Source: Treponema sp. (GTDB lineage Bacteria; Spirochaetota; Spirochaetia; Treponematales; Breznakiellaceae). Taken from it: a stretch of DNA of 15,340 nucleotides. Position numbers and translations under genes: made by a program. The stretch lies in assembly GCA_031284195.1 (NCBI GenBank), contig JAITAI010000092.1:1-15340 (forward strand), given 5' to 3'. The notes beneath the pieces are model-generated. The model had not been told where the DNA came from and did no database searches. It saw only the letters and a program-made list of their open reading frames with translations. Shown piece after piece: positions 6,703 to 13,895 of the stretch (position 1 is its first letter; every line of letters starts with the position of its first letter).

Positions 6703-7506
6703 TTACAGGGTTACTGCTTCTACCATATACCGGATATCTATCCCCTGGTCCCCTTGTTTTCTCATTTCAATCACAAATATGAGGGAATTGTACTGGGGAG
6801 CGACGATGACCTTCTTAATCCGATAAGAGCTGATCAGCGGCCGTTTCACCTGGGGAGTTCCTATGGTATAGAGGATCCTGGAGCGGTCCTTGTGGGTCCG
6901 TTCCAGGGTAATAAAAAAAGAGGACTTTAAATCATTGCCGCTGCCTTCAATAGTAGGTACCAGTTGGGCCTTGTAGAAAATTTCAGGCTCAAAATCATGA
7001 AACTCTATGGTTTCTCCTGAAACCCCTGCATCCACCCCATTCAAGGAAAGGTACAGGGCATGTCCCAACAGCAGGTAATTGATTCCGTAACGATCCGCCA
7101 GGGCGGTATTATGGGAAAGAATACGGTACAAGGCTCCAGAACCGTCCTGACCTGCTTTTACCGGGCTATCATGAACAAAGGAAACTCTGCCGCCGCTTAC
7201 AAAGGCGTTCTTAGCTACATCCACCACAAATAAATCTGCCCAGGGCCGTAAGGTTTTCTCTTGCACCCCATACTGGGCAAACATATAGGTTTTTCCATCC
7301 GATGAAAACCCCAGATCCACATAGGATGCAATATCTCCTGCCCATACATAGGATCCGCCCAAACAAAAAAGCAACCCCATGATGATTCGGTAAGAAAATC
7401 CCCTTCTAAAAGGTATGGGCTTTGTACCCTCTGGATATGTACGAGGGCGATACGTTTTATCGACAAATATTTGCTTTCTAAACAGGGAACAAGTGTGTTC
7501 AACCAT
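6703..7506 (-). CDS. DUF2259-like predicted secreted protein
   Basis: The segment GDIASYVDLGFSSDGKTYMF (57-76), continuing AQYGV, matches the start of the DUF2259 family of predicted secreted proteins as I recall it. The function of that family is unknown. The start is set at ATG 7506, where GAGGAGG lies 5 bases upstream, rather than at a longer frame from 7545 that has no ribosome site. This gives 267 residues. A hydrophobic segment at about 41-54 ends in YVWA-GD, a good signal peptidase I site. The positively charged region before it is therefore about 40 residues long, unusual for a Sec signal. A later ATG at 7380 would give a signal without basic residues and has no ribosome site. The mature part is about 210 residues, mostly beta-like, and ends in VEAVTL. 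Confidence 0.65.
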   Translation of the reverse strand: MVEHTCSLFRKQIFVDKTYRPRTYPEGTKPIPFRRGFSYRIIMGLLFCLGGSYVWAGDIASYVDLGFSSDGKTYMFAQYGVQEKTLRPWADLFVVDVAKNAFVSGGRVSFVHDSPVKAGQDGSGALYRILSHNTALADRYGINYLLLGHALYLSLNGVDAGVSGETIEFHDFEPEIFYKAQLVPTIEGSGNDLKSSFFITLERTHKDRSRILYTIGTPQVKRPLISSYRIKKVIVAPQYNSLIFVIEMRKQGDQGIDIRYMVEAVTL

Positions 7507-7612
7507 AAAAGCCTCCTCTATTGAACCAACTTTACGATGTGACATTTTGAAACAACCTCTAGTACTTAATTATTATCGGAAAAAACCTATACCCCTTAAG
7601 GGATCTGACGGC

Positions 7613-7641
7613 TTGAGTTACCCCTCTTGGTAGTTTATGTT
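7613..7641 (+). promoter_or_regulatory. Candidate promoter, possibly giving a leaderless mRNA
   Basis: TTGAGT (7613-7618) and TATGTT (7636-7641) are separated by 17 bases. The transcript would begin almost at ATG 7648, which has no Shine-Dalgarno. Either the message is leaderless or the true promoter is further upstream. Confidence 0.35.
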
Positions 7642-7647
7642 TAGATT

Positions 7648-8481
7648 ATGACTTTGTCAGAAAGGAACACCCTCTTCAAAGGGGAAATCGGTATCGCTTT
7701 CCTGGTCCTGATCGGCGTGGGTATCACCGCCTTCTCCATAATGCCGGTCTATCCTGCGGTACTGGCAGAAATGGCCCGGCGATCCTCGGGAATTTTCCAG
7801 GCCCTGGGGGCGTATTTTTTACAGCCTAATCCGTATGTGCCCTTTGTTTCCATGATCTGCGCCATGCTCTATGCGTGCGTCACCATGGTGATTATTTACC
7901 AGTACTTTGAAAAAACCTATTCTCCGGAGATCTTCTACATTGCCCTGTTTGTGCTTTCTTTTGCCTTGGAAGGCAGCCGTATCATGGTACCCTTAAAACT
8001 AAAATACGAACTTCCCAGTCTGTACCTCATCATGGCCTCCAGAGTACTCCTTTTTGGCCGGTATGTGGGTATTCTTTCATTGTTTGTAGCCAGTGTTTAC
8101 GCTGCAGGCCTAGAAATCCAGAAACAAAGTATCATGATCTGGATCATCATCTTTAGTACTTTGGTGATCACCCGGGGAATTCCCATTGACGGGCTTTCCT
8201 GGGACAGCAGTTTCTGTATGATAAGCGGGTACCCTGGCATGTTCAGAATCCTTGAAGGAGGCATAGCCTTAATAACCGTGGTGAGCTTCTTTATTGCAGC
8301 CTATTCCAGGGGGGCTAAGGAATATATTTTTATCGGTATCGGTTCTCTCTTCGTCATAATGGGAAGGAACATGCTCTTAGGGGCCGATACCTGGATAAGC
8401 CCCTTCCCTGGTTTGATGATCCTGTGTATAGGAACCTGGTTTATCTGTACCTACTTGCATCGGGTATACCTCTGGTTGTAA
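7648..8481 (+). CDS. Polytopic membrane protein of unknown function
   Basis: A 277-residue integral membrane protein that I do not recognise. Hydrophobic segments fall at about 13-38, 64-86, 94-110, 124-153, 161-177, 203-220, 226-244 and 254-272, so seven or eight helices are likely. Charged or polar loops include EMARRSSG (41-48), MVPLKLKYELPS (113-124), IPIDGLSWDSS (178-188) and SRGAKEY (220-226). No transporter or kinase motif is visible. The ATG has no Shine-Dalgarno and a promoter-like pair ends only six bases before it. The gene is divergent from the DUF2259-like gene, with about 140 bases between them. It is followed by a long non-coding gap. Confidence 0.7.
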   Translation: MTLSERNTLFKGEIGIAFLVLIGVGITAFSIMPVYPAVLAEMARRSSGIFQALGAYFLQPNPYVPFVSMICAMLYACVTMVIIYQYFEKTYSPEIFYIALFVLSFALEGSRIMVPLKLKYELPSLYLIMASRVLLFGRYVGILSLFVASVYAAGLEIQKQSIMIWIIIFSTLVITRGIPIDGLSWDSSFCMISGYPGMFRILEGGIALITVVSFFIAAYSRGAKEYIFIGIGSLFVIMGRNMLLGADTWISPFPGLMILCIGTWFICTYLHRVYLWL

Positions 8482-8637
8482 GGGGGAAGGCTCGAAGATC
8501 CCGGGCGCAAGGTTCTTCCTAGTACGGGCGGATTCCCGCTGCGCTAGGGTTCTGTACCGGCCTTTAGTATGGAAAGAGGAAATCCGCAGGAACAGGGCCA
8601 GTGAGCCTTTCCCCGGAACCGTGGTTTGGCAGGGTTC

Positions 8638-8721
8638 TACAGAAGGCTCATAGAACTCTATGAAATGCTGATAGAGCACTATAAAAGGTTCATAGCATAC
8701 TCTAGAACCTGCATAGAACAC
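8638..8721. repeat. Four tandem degenerate 21-bp repeats
   Basis: Four head-to-tail units of exactly 21 bases run 8638-8658, 8659-8679, 8680-8700 and 8701-8721. Every unit has ATAG at unit positions 13-16, preceded by C (three units) or G (one unit), starts with TA or TC, and ends in AC or TC. The first unit and the start of the second also form the hairpin TCATAG-AACT-CTATGA (8648-8663). The period equals two DNA helical turns and seven codons. Flanking sequence does not continue the pattern. Confidence 0.6.
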
Positions 8722-8987
8722 CAGGACTCCTACAGGTACTTCTGAATCCTTTAGAAAAGTCCACGGATTTTACGGATTTCAGTCTTCAAGCTGTAATAAA
8801 ACCGTACAACATAAAAAGTTCGCAGATTTTCCCCCATTCACGGGAGTTGGTGTACCCCCACGGTTTAATTCGCGGACCATATTTTAAATACAGAAGTCCT
8901 GCGTAGAACGCTCTGGAATGAGGATAGTCTATGCCCCAGGGAACATATTTTTGTCCCTGAGGAACCTTGGCTAAGGGCCGCGCCCGG

Positions 8988-9017
8988 TTTACTTCAGCGT
9001 ATCCTATGAAATATACT
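8988..9017 (+). promoter_or_regulatory. Promoter of the aminotransferase gene
   Basis: TTTACT (8988-8993) and TATACT (9012-9017) are separated by 18 bases, with 4/6 and 5/6 matches to consensus. The start would be near 9024, leaving a short leader of about 13 bases that carries the GGAGG site. Confidence 0.5.
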
Positions 9018-9036
9018 CAAAAAAATGGAGGTATAT

Positions 9037-10212
9037 ATGCCTATTGCCGGTTCGATACGAGAAGCCCTAGGTTCAGCGTCATTGATACGAAAAATGTTTG
9101 AAGAAGGAAATCAGCTCAAAAAACACTATGGAGCGGATAAGGTATTTGATTTTTCCATCGGGAATCCCGATATAGAGCCTCCTCCGGCTTTTCATCGGGT
9201 CTTCATTAAACTAGCTAAGGAAGATAAAAAGGGATCCCACGGCTACATGCCCAACGGCGGTTATCCCGAGGTCCGGGAGGCGTTGGCAGGAAAGGTCTCT
9301 CGGGAACAGGGCGTTACCTTAGACGGGTCCCATATAGTCATGGCCGTAGGAGCCGCAGGGGGCCTTAATGTGGTGTTCAAGGCCATACTCAATCCAGGGG
9401 ACGAGGTAATCGTCTCCCGGCCCTATTTCATGGAATACAAGGCCTACGTGTCTAATCATGGAGGTCGTTTGGTGGAAGTGGATACGCTCCCGGATTTCAA
9501 CCTGAACATTCCCGCTATCAAGGAGGGGCTTTCGGAAAAGACCGCGGCAGTGCTCATCAATTCCCCCCATAATCCCACCGGGCGGATTTACCCGGCCAAG
9601 ACCATTGCGGAACTAGCCGAACTATTGCAATCTTGGGGGAACCATTCGGGCCGTCTGCCCTATCTGATTGCCGATGAACCGTACCGGGAAATCGCTTATA
9701 CCCTCCCGGTGCCCTCCATCCTTTCTGAGTATAGTGAATCAGTGGTGGTGAACTCCTATTCCAAGAGCCTCTCCTTACCAGGAGAACGGATCGGGTATAT
9801 TGCGGTGAGCCCCACTATCCATGATAAGGATGAGGTTTTAAATGCCCTGGTTTATACCACCCGGATCCTGGGTTTTGTAAACGCTCCTGCGCTGATGCAG
9901 CGTATTGTGGCAGAGCTCACCCTTGCCCGGGTGGATGTGACGGTGTATGCCCGGCGGCGGGACGCTTTTAAGCAGGTTCTGGACGCAGCGGGCATCGCCT
10001 ATGCAGAGCCTGAGGGGGCCTTTTATCTGTTCTGTCAGGTTCCCAAGGGGGATGATCGGGCCTTCGTAGATCACCTCAAACAGTACCGTATCCTTGGGGT
10101 CCCTGGTAGCGGCTTTGGCAAACCCGGCTGGATACGTTTCGCCTATTGTGTGGATGAAAAGCTCATCCAGGCTTCTGGCGCGGCCTTTATGAAAGCCATG
10201 GAAACGTGGTGA
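9037..10212 (+). CDS. PLP-dependent aminotransferase, class I/II
   Basis: A fold-type I, pyridoxal-phosphate-dependent aminotransferase, probably cytoplasmic and acting on an amino acid. The start is ATG 9037: GGAGG at 9027-9031 sits 5 bases before it, whereas an ATG at 9025 would overlap this site. That gives 391 residues, the usual length. Visible landmarks are DFSIGNPDIEPP near the N-terminus, the cofactor-site stretch AVGAAGGLN (103-111), INSPHNPTGR (174-183), the cofactor Asp in IADEPYREI (211-219), the Schiff-base Lys243 in SYSKSLSLPGERIGY (240-254), and the carboxylate-binding Arg367 in WIRFAY. All catalytic parts appear intact. Substrate cannot be told from sequence alone; aspartate-type or broad specificity is typical of this group. 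It stands alone, with its own promoter and no close partner gene. Confidence 0.9.
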   Translation: MPIAGSIREALGSASLIRKMFEEGNQLKKHYGADKVFDFSIGNPDIEPPPAFHRVFIKLAKEDKKGSHGYMPNGGYPEVREALAGKVSREQGVTLDGSHIVMAVGAAGGLNVVFKAILNPGDEVIVSRPYFMEYKAYVSNHGGRLVEVDTLPDFNLNIPAIKEGLSEKTAAVLINSPHNPTGRIYPAKTIAELAELLQSWGNHSGRLPYLIADEPYREIAYTLPVPSILSEYSESVVVNSYSKSLSLPGERIGYIAVSPTIHDKDEVLNALVYTTRILGFVNAPALMQRIVAELTLARVDVTVYARRRDAFKQVLDAAGIAYAEPEGAFYLFCQVPKGDDRAFVDHLKQYRILGVPGSGFGKPGWIRFAYCVDEKLIQASGAAFMKAMETW

Positions 10213-10448
10213 GCCTCTTGTACCCTTACCCCAAGGGAAGGATGGTTTAAGAACCTCAGAGGAATGGAGGGCTTAGCAAAAGGCCCCCTGTTTCTCGGCG
10301 CTTCATACCGAAGCGGGTGTATGGTTAAAGAGCCGCCTAAACTTGGGTTTCGTGAGCTTATGGGACGGTAAGGGGGCATTTTGCCTGGCCTGAGGAATCC
10401 ACCTTAAAAAAGAGGGCCTGTAACCGGTTGATAGGCCCTTAAAATCTT
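10213..10448. other. Intergenic stretch after the aminotransferase gene
   Basis: No supported gene. A short hairpin CGCTTC-ATACC-GAAGCG lies at 10299-10315 with no T-tract. The candidate terminator at 10413-10445 is listed separately. Together with the downstream promoter and leader, the gap to the next start codon is 358 bases. Confidence 0.4.
10413..10445 (+). terminator. Weak candidate terminator
   Basis: AGGGCCT (10413-10419) pairs with AGGCCCT (10433-10439) around a 13-base loop that contains ACCGGT. A T-containing stretch follows (TAAAATCTTTT). It could end the aminotransferase transcript, though it lies 200 bases past the stop. Confidence 0.35.
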
Positions 10449-10476
10449 TTGATACTTATGAATACCTTAATATAAT
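10449..10476 (+). promoter_or_regulatory. Promoter of the SocA/Panacea-type gene
   Basis: TTGATA (10449-10454) and a perfect TATAAT (10471-10476) are 16 bases apart. The predicted leader is about 88 bases. ATACTAT (10475-10481), overlapping the -10, is repeated in inverted form as ATAGTAT (10504-10510), a possible operator pair around the transcript start. Confidence 0.6.
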
Positions 10477-10570
10477 ACTATCTCTACTTATCGTAAATAC
10501 CCCATAGTATAAGCTACAATCCTCTACAAACTTGGAGCAGGTACTTTAGGCTCTGAGAGGTGGAGGTGGA

Positions 10571-11059
10571 GTGAAACCAAAAATGCTCGATAGTATTGAT
10601 TTTGCGAGATACATTTTATGGCGTGTAAAAGCATTAGAACAGCAACATAATGCCCATTACCAAATAGGACCTGCTAAGCTCAATAACATCATGTATATAT
10701 GTGAAGGTATATTACTTGCCTATGGTATCAATATAATCAAGGAAAATGCCCAAGCATGGGATTGTGGTCCTATCTATCCCAAGGTTTATAAATGGTTTCT
10801 AGAACATCATGCTGTTTCCGCTTCATTGCCAGACTGTTCTGATGAGATAAAAAAATGCTTAGAGAAGTATAAGGCTATTCCGTTAATTGATCGGGGTCTT
10901 ACCGTCTTGGCTACCCAAACTGACGAGGAACTTACCGCCTGGTCTCGCGGAAAAAGCAGCCCCTGGGAACAGACCTTGCAAAAAAGTCGTGGAACGGAGA
11001 ATAGCCCTATTGATAAACATGTTATGGCCCGTTATTTTTCAAGGTTTGGTAAGCGCTGA
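10571..11059 (+). CDS. SocA/Panacea-type (DUF4065) protein
   Basis: The 162 residues match the SocA-like or Panacea domain (formerly DUF4065), which in several bacteria serves as an antitoxin or protease adaptor. Matching features are the KLNNIMYICEGILLAYGI helix (36-53), AWDCGPIYPKVYKWF (62-76), which corresponds to the family's AWxxGPVxPxVY pattern, and AWSRGKSSPWEQT (123-135). The start is GTG 10571, with GGAGG four bases upstream. It has a strong promoter of its own. The first two thirds of the gene look more AT-rich than the flanking genes, which may indicate acquisition by transfer. No toxin-like partner is visible beside it in either direction, so its role here is open. Confidence 0.75.
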   Translation: MKPKMLDSIDFARYILWRVKALEQQHNAHYQIGPAKLNNIMYICEGILLAYGINIIKENAQAWDCGPIYPKVYKWFLEHHAVSASLPDCSDEIKKCLEKYKAIPLIDRGLTVLATQTDEELTAWSRGKSSPWEQTLQKSRGTENSPIDKHVMARYFSRFGKR

Positions 11060-11082
11060 AGGGTGCGGTGTTTTATCAAACC

Positions 11083-11162
11083 CCGGGGAAAGGTCAATGA
11101 AGGTAACGATGCGCAGCGTTTCCCCTGACTTTGGTCAGATTCCCCAGAGGTGAAGGAACTGA
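11083..11162. terminator. Overlapping hairpins between convergent genes
   Basis: The 121-base gap between the SocA-type gene and the acyltransferase gene holds nested inverted repeats. GGGGAAA (11085-11091) pairs with TTTCCCC (11119-11125) and encloses the near-palindrome AACGATGCGCAGCGTT. CTGAC-TTTG-GTCAG lies at 11125-11138, and an AGAGG/CCTCT pair follows it. A two-way terminator is plausible, but no clear T-tract is present. Confidence 0.3.
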
Positions 11163-11180
11163 CCCCTCTAGGGTGTAGGG

Positions 11181-11993
11181 CTAGTCTCCATCGCAAGGAT
11201 AGGGATTATCCCGAATACCTGCAAGCTCGACAATGCGTTTATGGCATTGTTCCCGTAGGAGGTTCACCGCTGTTTTACGGGGAAGCTGCAGGTCCGGTAG
11301 AATGGGCTCGCCTATCCGCAGGGTAATGAGGGGGTAGTTCTTCTTGAAGAGCTTATAAAGACCCCGGGGCCGGCGGTAGGAGAAGGCCATGGGAATGACC
11401 GGGATCTGGTACTTATAGGCCATGGTGAACATGCCCTTCTTAAAAGGCCGGATGGGTTGATAGTAGGGCCAGTTGCTCCCTTCGGGAAAGACGTGGAACC
11501 ATTTTCTCCGCCGGTGTAGTTCGTCAAAGGCATCGTTAAAGTACTTGATCCCGTGAATATCCGTGGGAACCGGGATGCCTCCAACCCAGCGGATGAGGTT
11601 CCGGTCAGGACCGACTATGTTTTCTTTCCATGCAGGAAAATACAAACGCCGGAATCGGACCGCTTGCAGGATACAGAGAAAATCCCAGCGCAAGACGTGG
11701 TTCGATACGGTGAGCGCTCCATTACGAAACAAGGCCCGGTTCTTCTTGAGTTTGTCCCGCCCTTCGATGCGAAGCCCAAAGCGGATAGGGCTCACTATAA
11801 AGACCAGAGTAAATATCCCCAGATATAAGAGGGTACTCCGGATCCTGAAGCCCAGGGATGTATCAAGAAAGGGATAGCTCTCGTCCAAGCATACCTCCAC
11901 TTCTTGAGGCCCCAGGATCATGTGTGCATCTAGATCCTTGGGGTATACCAAATCAATCTCTGGAATATAGGGTTTCTCAGCTTCACACTTCAT
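11181..11993 (-). CDS. PlsC-like 1-acylglycerol-phosphate acyltransferase
   Basis: A 270-residue member of the PlsC/LPLAT acyltransferase family, which moves acyl groups onto lysophosphatidate or similar acceptors at the membrane. The catalytic NHx4D motif is NHVLRWD (98-104). The acceptor-binding motifs are GGIPVPT (138-144) and FPEGS (169-173), and the VIPMAF segment (199-204) is motif IV. One hydrophobic helix (about 52-72) precedes the domain and would anchor it. The first 45 residues are acidic and not part of the usual domain. AAGGGAG precedes the ATG, which lies only 10 bases after the TRAP permease gene. It is therefore the third gene of that operon. Whether it is a true PlsC or an acyltransferase for another substrate cannot be seen. 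Confidence 0.85.
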   Translation of the reverse strand: MKCEAEKPYIPEIDLVYPKDLDAHMILGPQEVEVCLDESYPFLDTSLGFRIRSTLLYLGIFTLVFIVSPIRFGLRIEGRDKLKKNRALFRNGALTVSNHVLRWDFLCILQAVRFRRLYFPAWKENIVGPDRNLIRWVGGIPVPTDIHGIKYFNDAFDELHRRRKWFHVFPEGSNWPYYQPIRPFKKGMFTMAYKYQIPVIPMAFSYRRPRGLYKLFKKNYPLITLRIGEPILPDLQLPRKTAVNLLREQCHKRIVELAGIRDNPYPCDGD

Positions 11994-12003
11994 AACCGCT
12001 CCC

Positions 12004-13887
12004 TTAATATAGTTTGGTCAGATATGTCGAAAGGATAGGTATATAGGTAACCATAAAGACCACCCCTAACTGGATGAGCAAGAAGGGGAACGCATACCGG
12101 GAAATGTCCGTAAAGGGCTTTCTGAAACGATAGCTGGCTAGGAACAGATTCATGCCTACCGGCGGCGTAAGGAACCCGGTCTCCAGGTTGATGAGAAAGA
12201 TGATCCCCAAATGAACCGGAGCTATGCCGTAGGCTTCCCCTAAAGGGACAATGAGGGGCAGTACAATAAGAATTGCCGAAAAGATGTCGATGAAACAGCC
12301 GATAAGCAACAGGGCTATATTAAGGATAAAAAGAAACAGGTATTTTGAGGTGATGGCCCCTTGTATCCACCGGGCAAACCGTTCCGGCCCCTGGGTATCC
12401 ACAATATAGTAGGAGAGGGCTTGGGATACGGCGAGAATGGAGAGAATCCCTCCGATGATGGGAACCGCCTTGGCAAAAACCCGGGGGATTTCCAGAAACG
12501 GGATATCCTTAAACACCACCACTTCCACCACCAACACGTAGATCACTGCCACAGCGCCTATCTCCACCAGGGATAGGATCCCGGAAAAATACCCGGCAAT
12601 GAGCAGCACCGGAAGGAGGACTTCCAAGAAGGAATACTTGAGAGCCGCTGCCGCCTTTTTCACCCGGAAGGGTTCGAGGGGGATCTTGGTTTTAACCGAA
12701 ATGATAATCCCCAAAAGGATCATCCCTCCTACCAAGATGAGGCCGGGAAATATGCCTCCCAAGAAAAGATGGATCGTATTGGTTCTGGTGGTAGCCCCTA
12801 CGAGGATGATAGGCAGGCTTGGGGGAAAGAGGATACCGATACTACCTGAAGCGGTGAGCAGTCCTATGGAAAACTTCGGCGAGTAGGAGGCATTTTCCGA
12901 AAGTACCGCATAGAGGAGCCCTCCCAAGGCAAGAATGGTTACCCCTGAAGCGCCGGTAAAAGAGGTGAAAAAGGTACACATACACACCGTGGCTATGATG
13001 ATACCCCCTGGCAACCAGCCAAAGAGACTCCTGAAGCTGAAGATCAAGCGCTCCCCTGCTTTACTCTCCGAAAGGAAAAAACCTGCCAAGGTAAAGAGGG
13101 GAATGGCCACAAAGCTGTTCTGGGTAAGGGCCGTGTAAACCTGATTGGCAATGACATCCATTTCCCCGCCGGAACCTTGTATGAGGATCAGAGCTGCGGC
13201 CCCAATGACCACGAACAAGGGGGTTCCCCCTAAAGCAGCGAGTATGAGGAGGATCAGAACCGGGGTCTTGAGGTACCAGGCCAGGGTAGCAAAGCCTTCG
13301 TTGATTCGATAGGCCAGGTCCGGGATATCAAAACCCCAGATAAGTTTAAAAATCGAAGGTAGCCCACAGACCGTTCCCAACAGGATGGCCAGGACCGGCA
13401 GCAGGATCCGAGCTTTTCCCTTTTTTTCTCCCCAGGGGATCATCCGGGCAAAACGGAAGGCCATGACCCCATACCCTATAGGCATGACCAAGGCAAAAAC
13501 CTGGTCCGGGATAAACCCTATGAGCTGCCAAGGAGCAAGGTAAATCTTGATAAATGAAGCGGAACACCAGGCGAAAATCGTAACAATGAACGTGGATAAC
13601 AGGCCGGAACCTAGGGCAAGTACGCGCATAAGGGATACATTTTTTTCTATATGGCTATACTGAATCAGCCCAATGGACAGGTGATCCTTCTGTTTGGTGG
13701 TAATCATCCCTGACAGTAGCCCCAAGCTCAGCAAGAGGTGGACGATGAGTCCTGGAGATGCGGGTACGCGGGAATGGAAGCAGAGCCGAAGCAACGCCTC
13801 TGCTGCAGGGAGCAGCGTAAGGCAGGCCAGGGAAAAATAGCATATACCCTGTTCAACGGCCCATAAGACCGGGTATTTTTTCTGCAT
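12004..13887 (-). CDS. Fused TRAP transporter permease (DctQ-DctM)
   Basis: TRAP transporters use ion gradients to import solutes delivered by a periplasmic binding protein. This 627-residue protein joins both membrane subunits. Residues 1 to about 160 form the DctQ-like part with four helices (about 13-36, 46-62, 88-108, 128-147). From about 205 to the end is a DctM-like part of about 420 residues, the usual size. Characteristic stretches are AIPLFTLAGFFLSES (261-275), TSFTGASGVTILALGG (308-323), LLTASGSIGILFPPSLPIIL (343-362) and GFLTPPVGMNLFLA (571-584). The ATG is 8 bases after the binding-protein stop, with only a weak ribosome site, so translation is probably coupled. Q-M fusions are known in this family and occur in treponemes. 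Confidence 0.92.
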   Translation of the reverse strand: MQKKYPVLWAVEQGICYFSLACLTLLPAAEALLRLCFHSRVPASPGLIVHLLLSLGLLSGMITTKQKDHLSIGLIQYSHIEKNVSLMRVLALGSGLLSTFIVTIFAWCSASFIKIYLAPWQLIGFIPDQVFALVMPIGYGVMAFRFARMIPWGEKKGKARILLPVLAILLGTVCGLPSIFKLIWGFDIPDLAYRINEGFATLAWYLKTPVLILLILAALGGTPLFVVIGAAALILIQGSGGEMDVIANQVYTALTQNSFVAIPLFTLAGFFLSESKAGERLIFSFRSLFGWLPGGIIIATVCMCTFFTSFTGASGVTILALGGLLYAVLSENASYSPKFSIGLLTASGSIGILFPPSLPIILVGATTRTNTIHLFLGGIFPGLILVGGMILLGIIISVKTKIPLEPFRVKKAAAALKYSFLEVLLPVLLIAGYFSGILSLVEIGAVAVIYVLVVEVVVFKDIPFLEIPRVFAKAVPIIGGILSILAVSQALSYYIVDTQGPERFARWIQGAITSKYLFLFILNIALLLIGCFIDIFSAILIVLPLIVPLGEAYGIAPVHLGIIFLINLETGFLTPPVGMNLFLASYRFRKPFTDISRYAFPFLLIQLGVVFMVTYIPILSTYLTKLY

Positions 13888-13895
13888 CTCAGGGC

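Larger units (their letters stand above)
8482..9036. other. 555-base intergenic region with short repeats
   Basis: No supported gene. It holds four tandem 21-bp repeats (8638-8721), scattered TAGAAC/GGTTCTA strings (8633-8639, 8651-8656, 8703-8709, 8714-8719, 8904-8909), a CAGGGA/TCCCTG inverted repeat near 8935-8960, and the promoter of the aminotransferase gene. A minus-strand frame across 8377-8721 overlaps the end of the membrane protein gene and looks spurious. Confidence 0.55.

Noticed and set aside
8377..8721. 114-codon minus-strand frame with Tyr-rich heptads
   Set aside because: It overlaps the end of the membrane protein gene, and its repeats come from the 21-bp DNA array. No convincing ribosome site. 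Kept only as a remark on the array.
11098..11154. 18-codon plus-strand frame after the SocA-type gene as a possible toxin partner
   Set aside because: It lies within the nested hairpins between convergent genes and has no toxin-like features; the upstream purine stretch is part of the hairpin stem.
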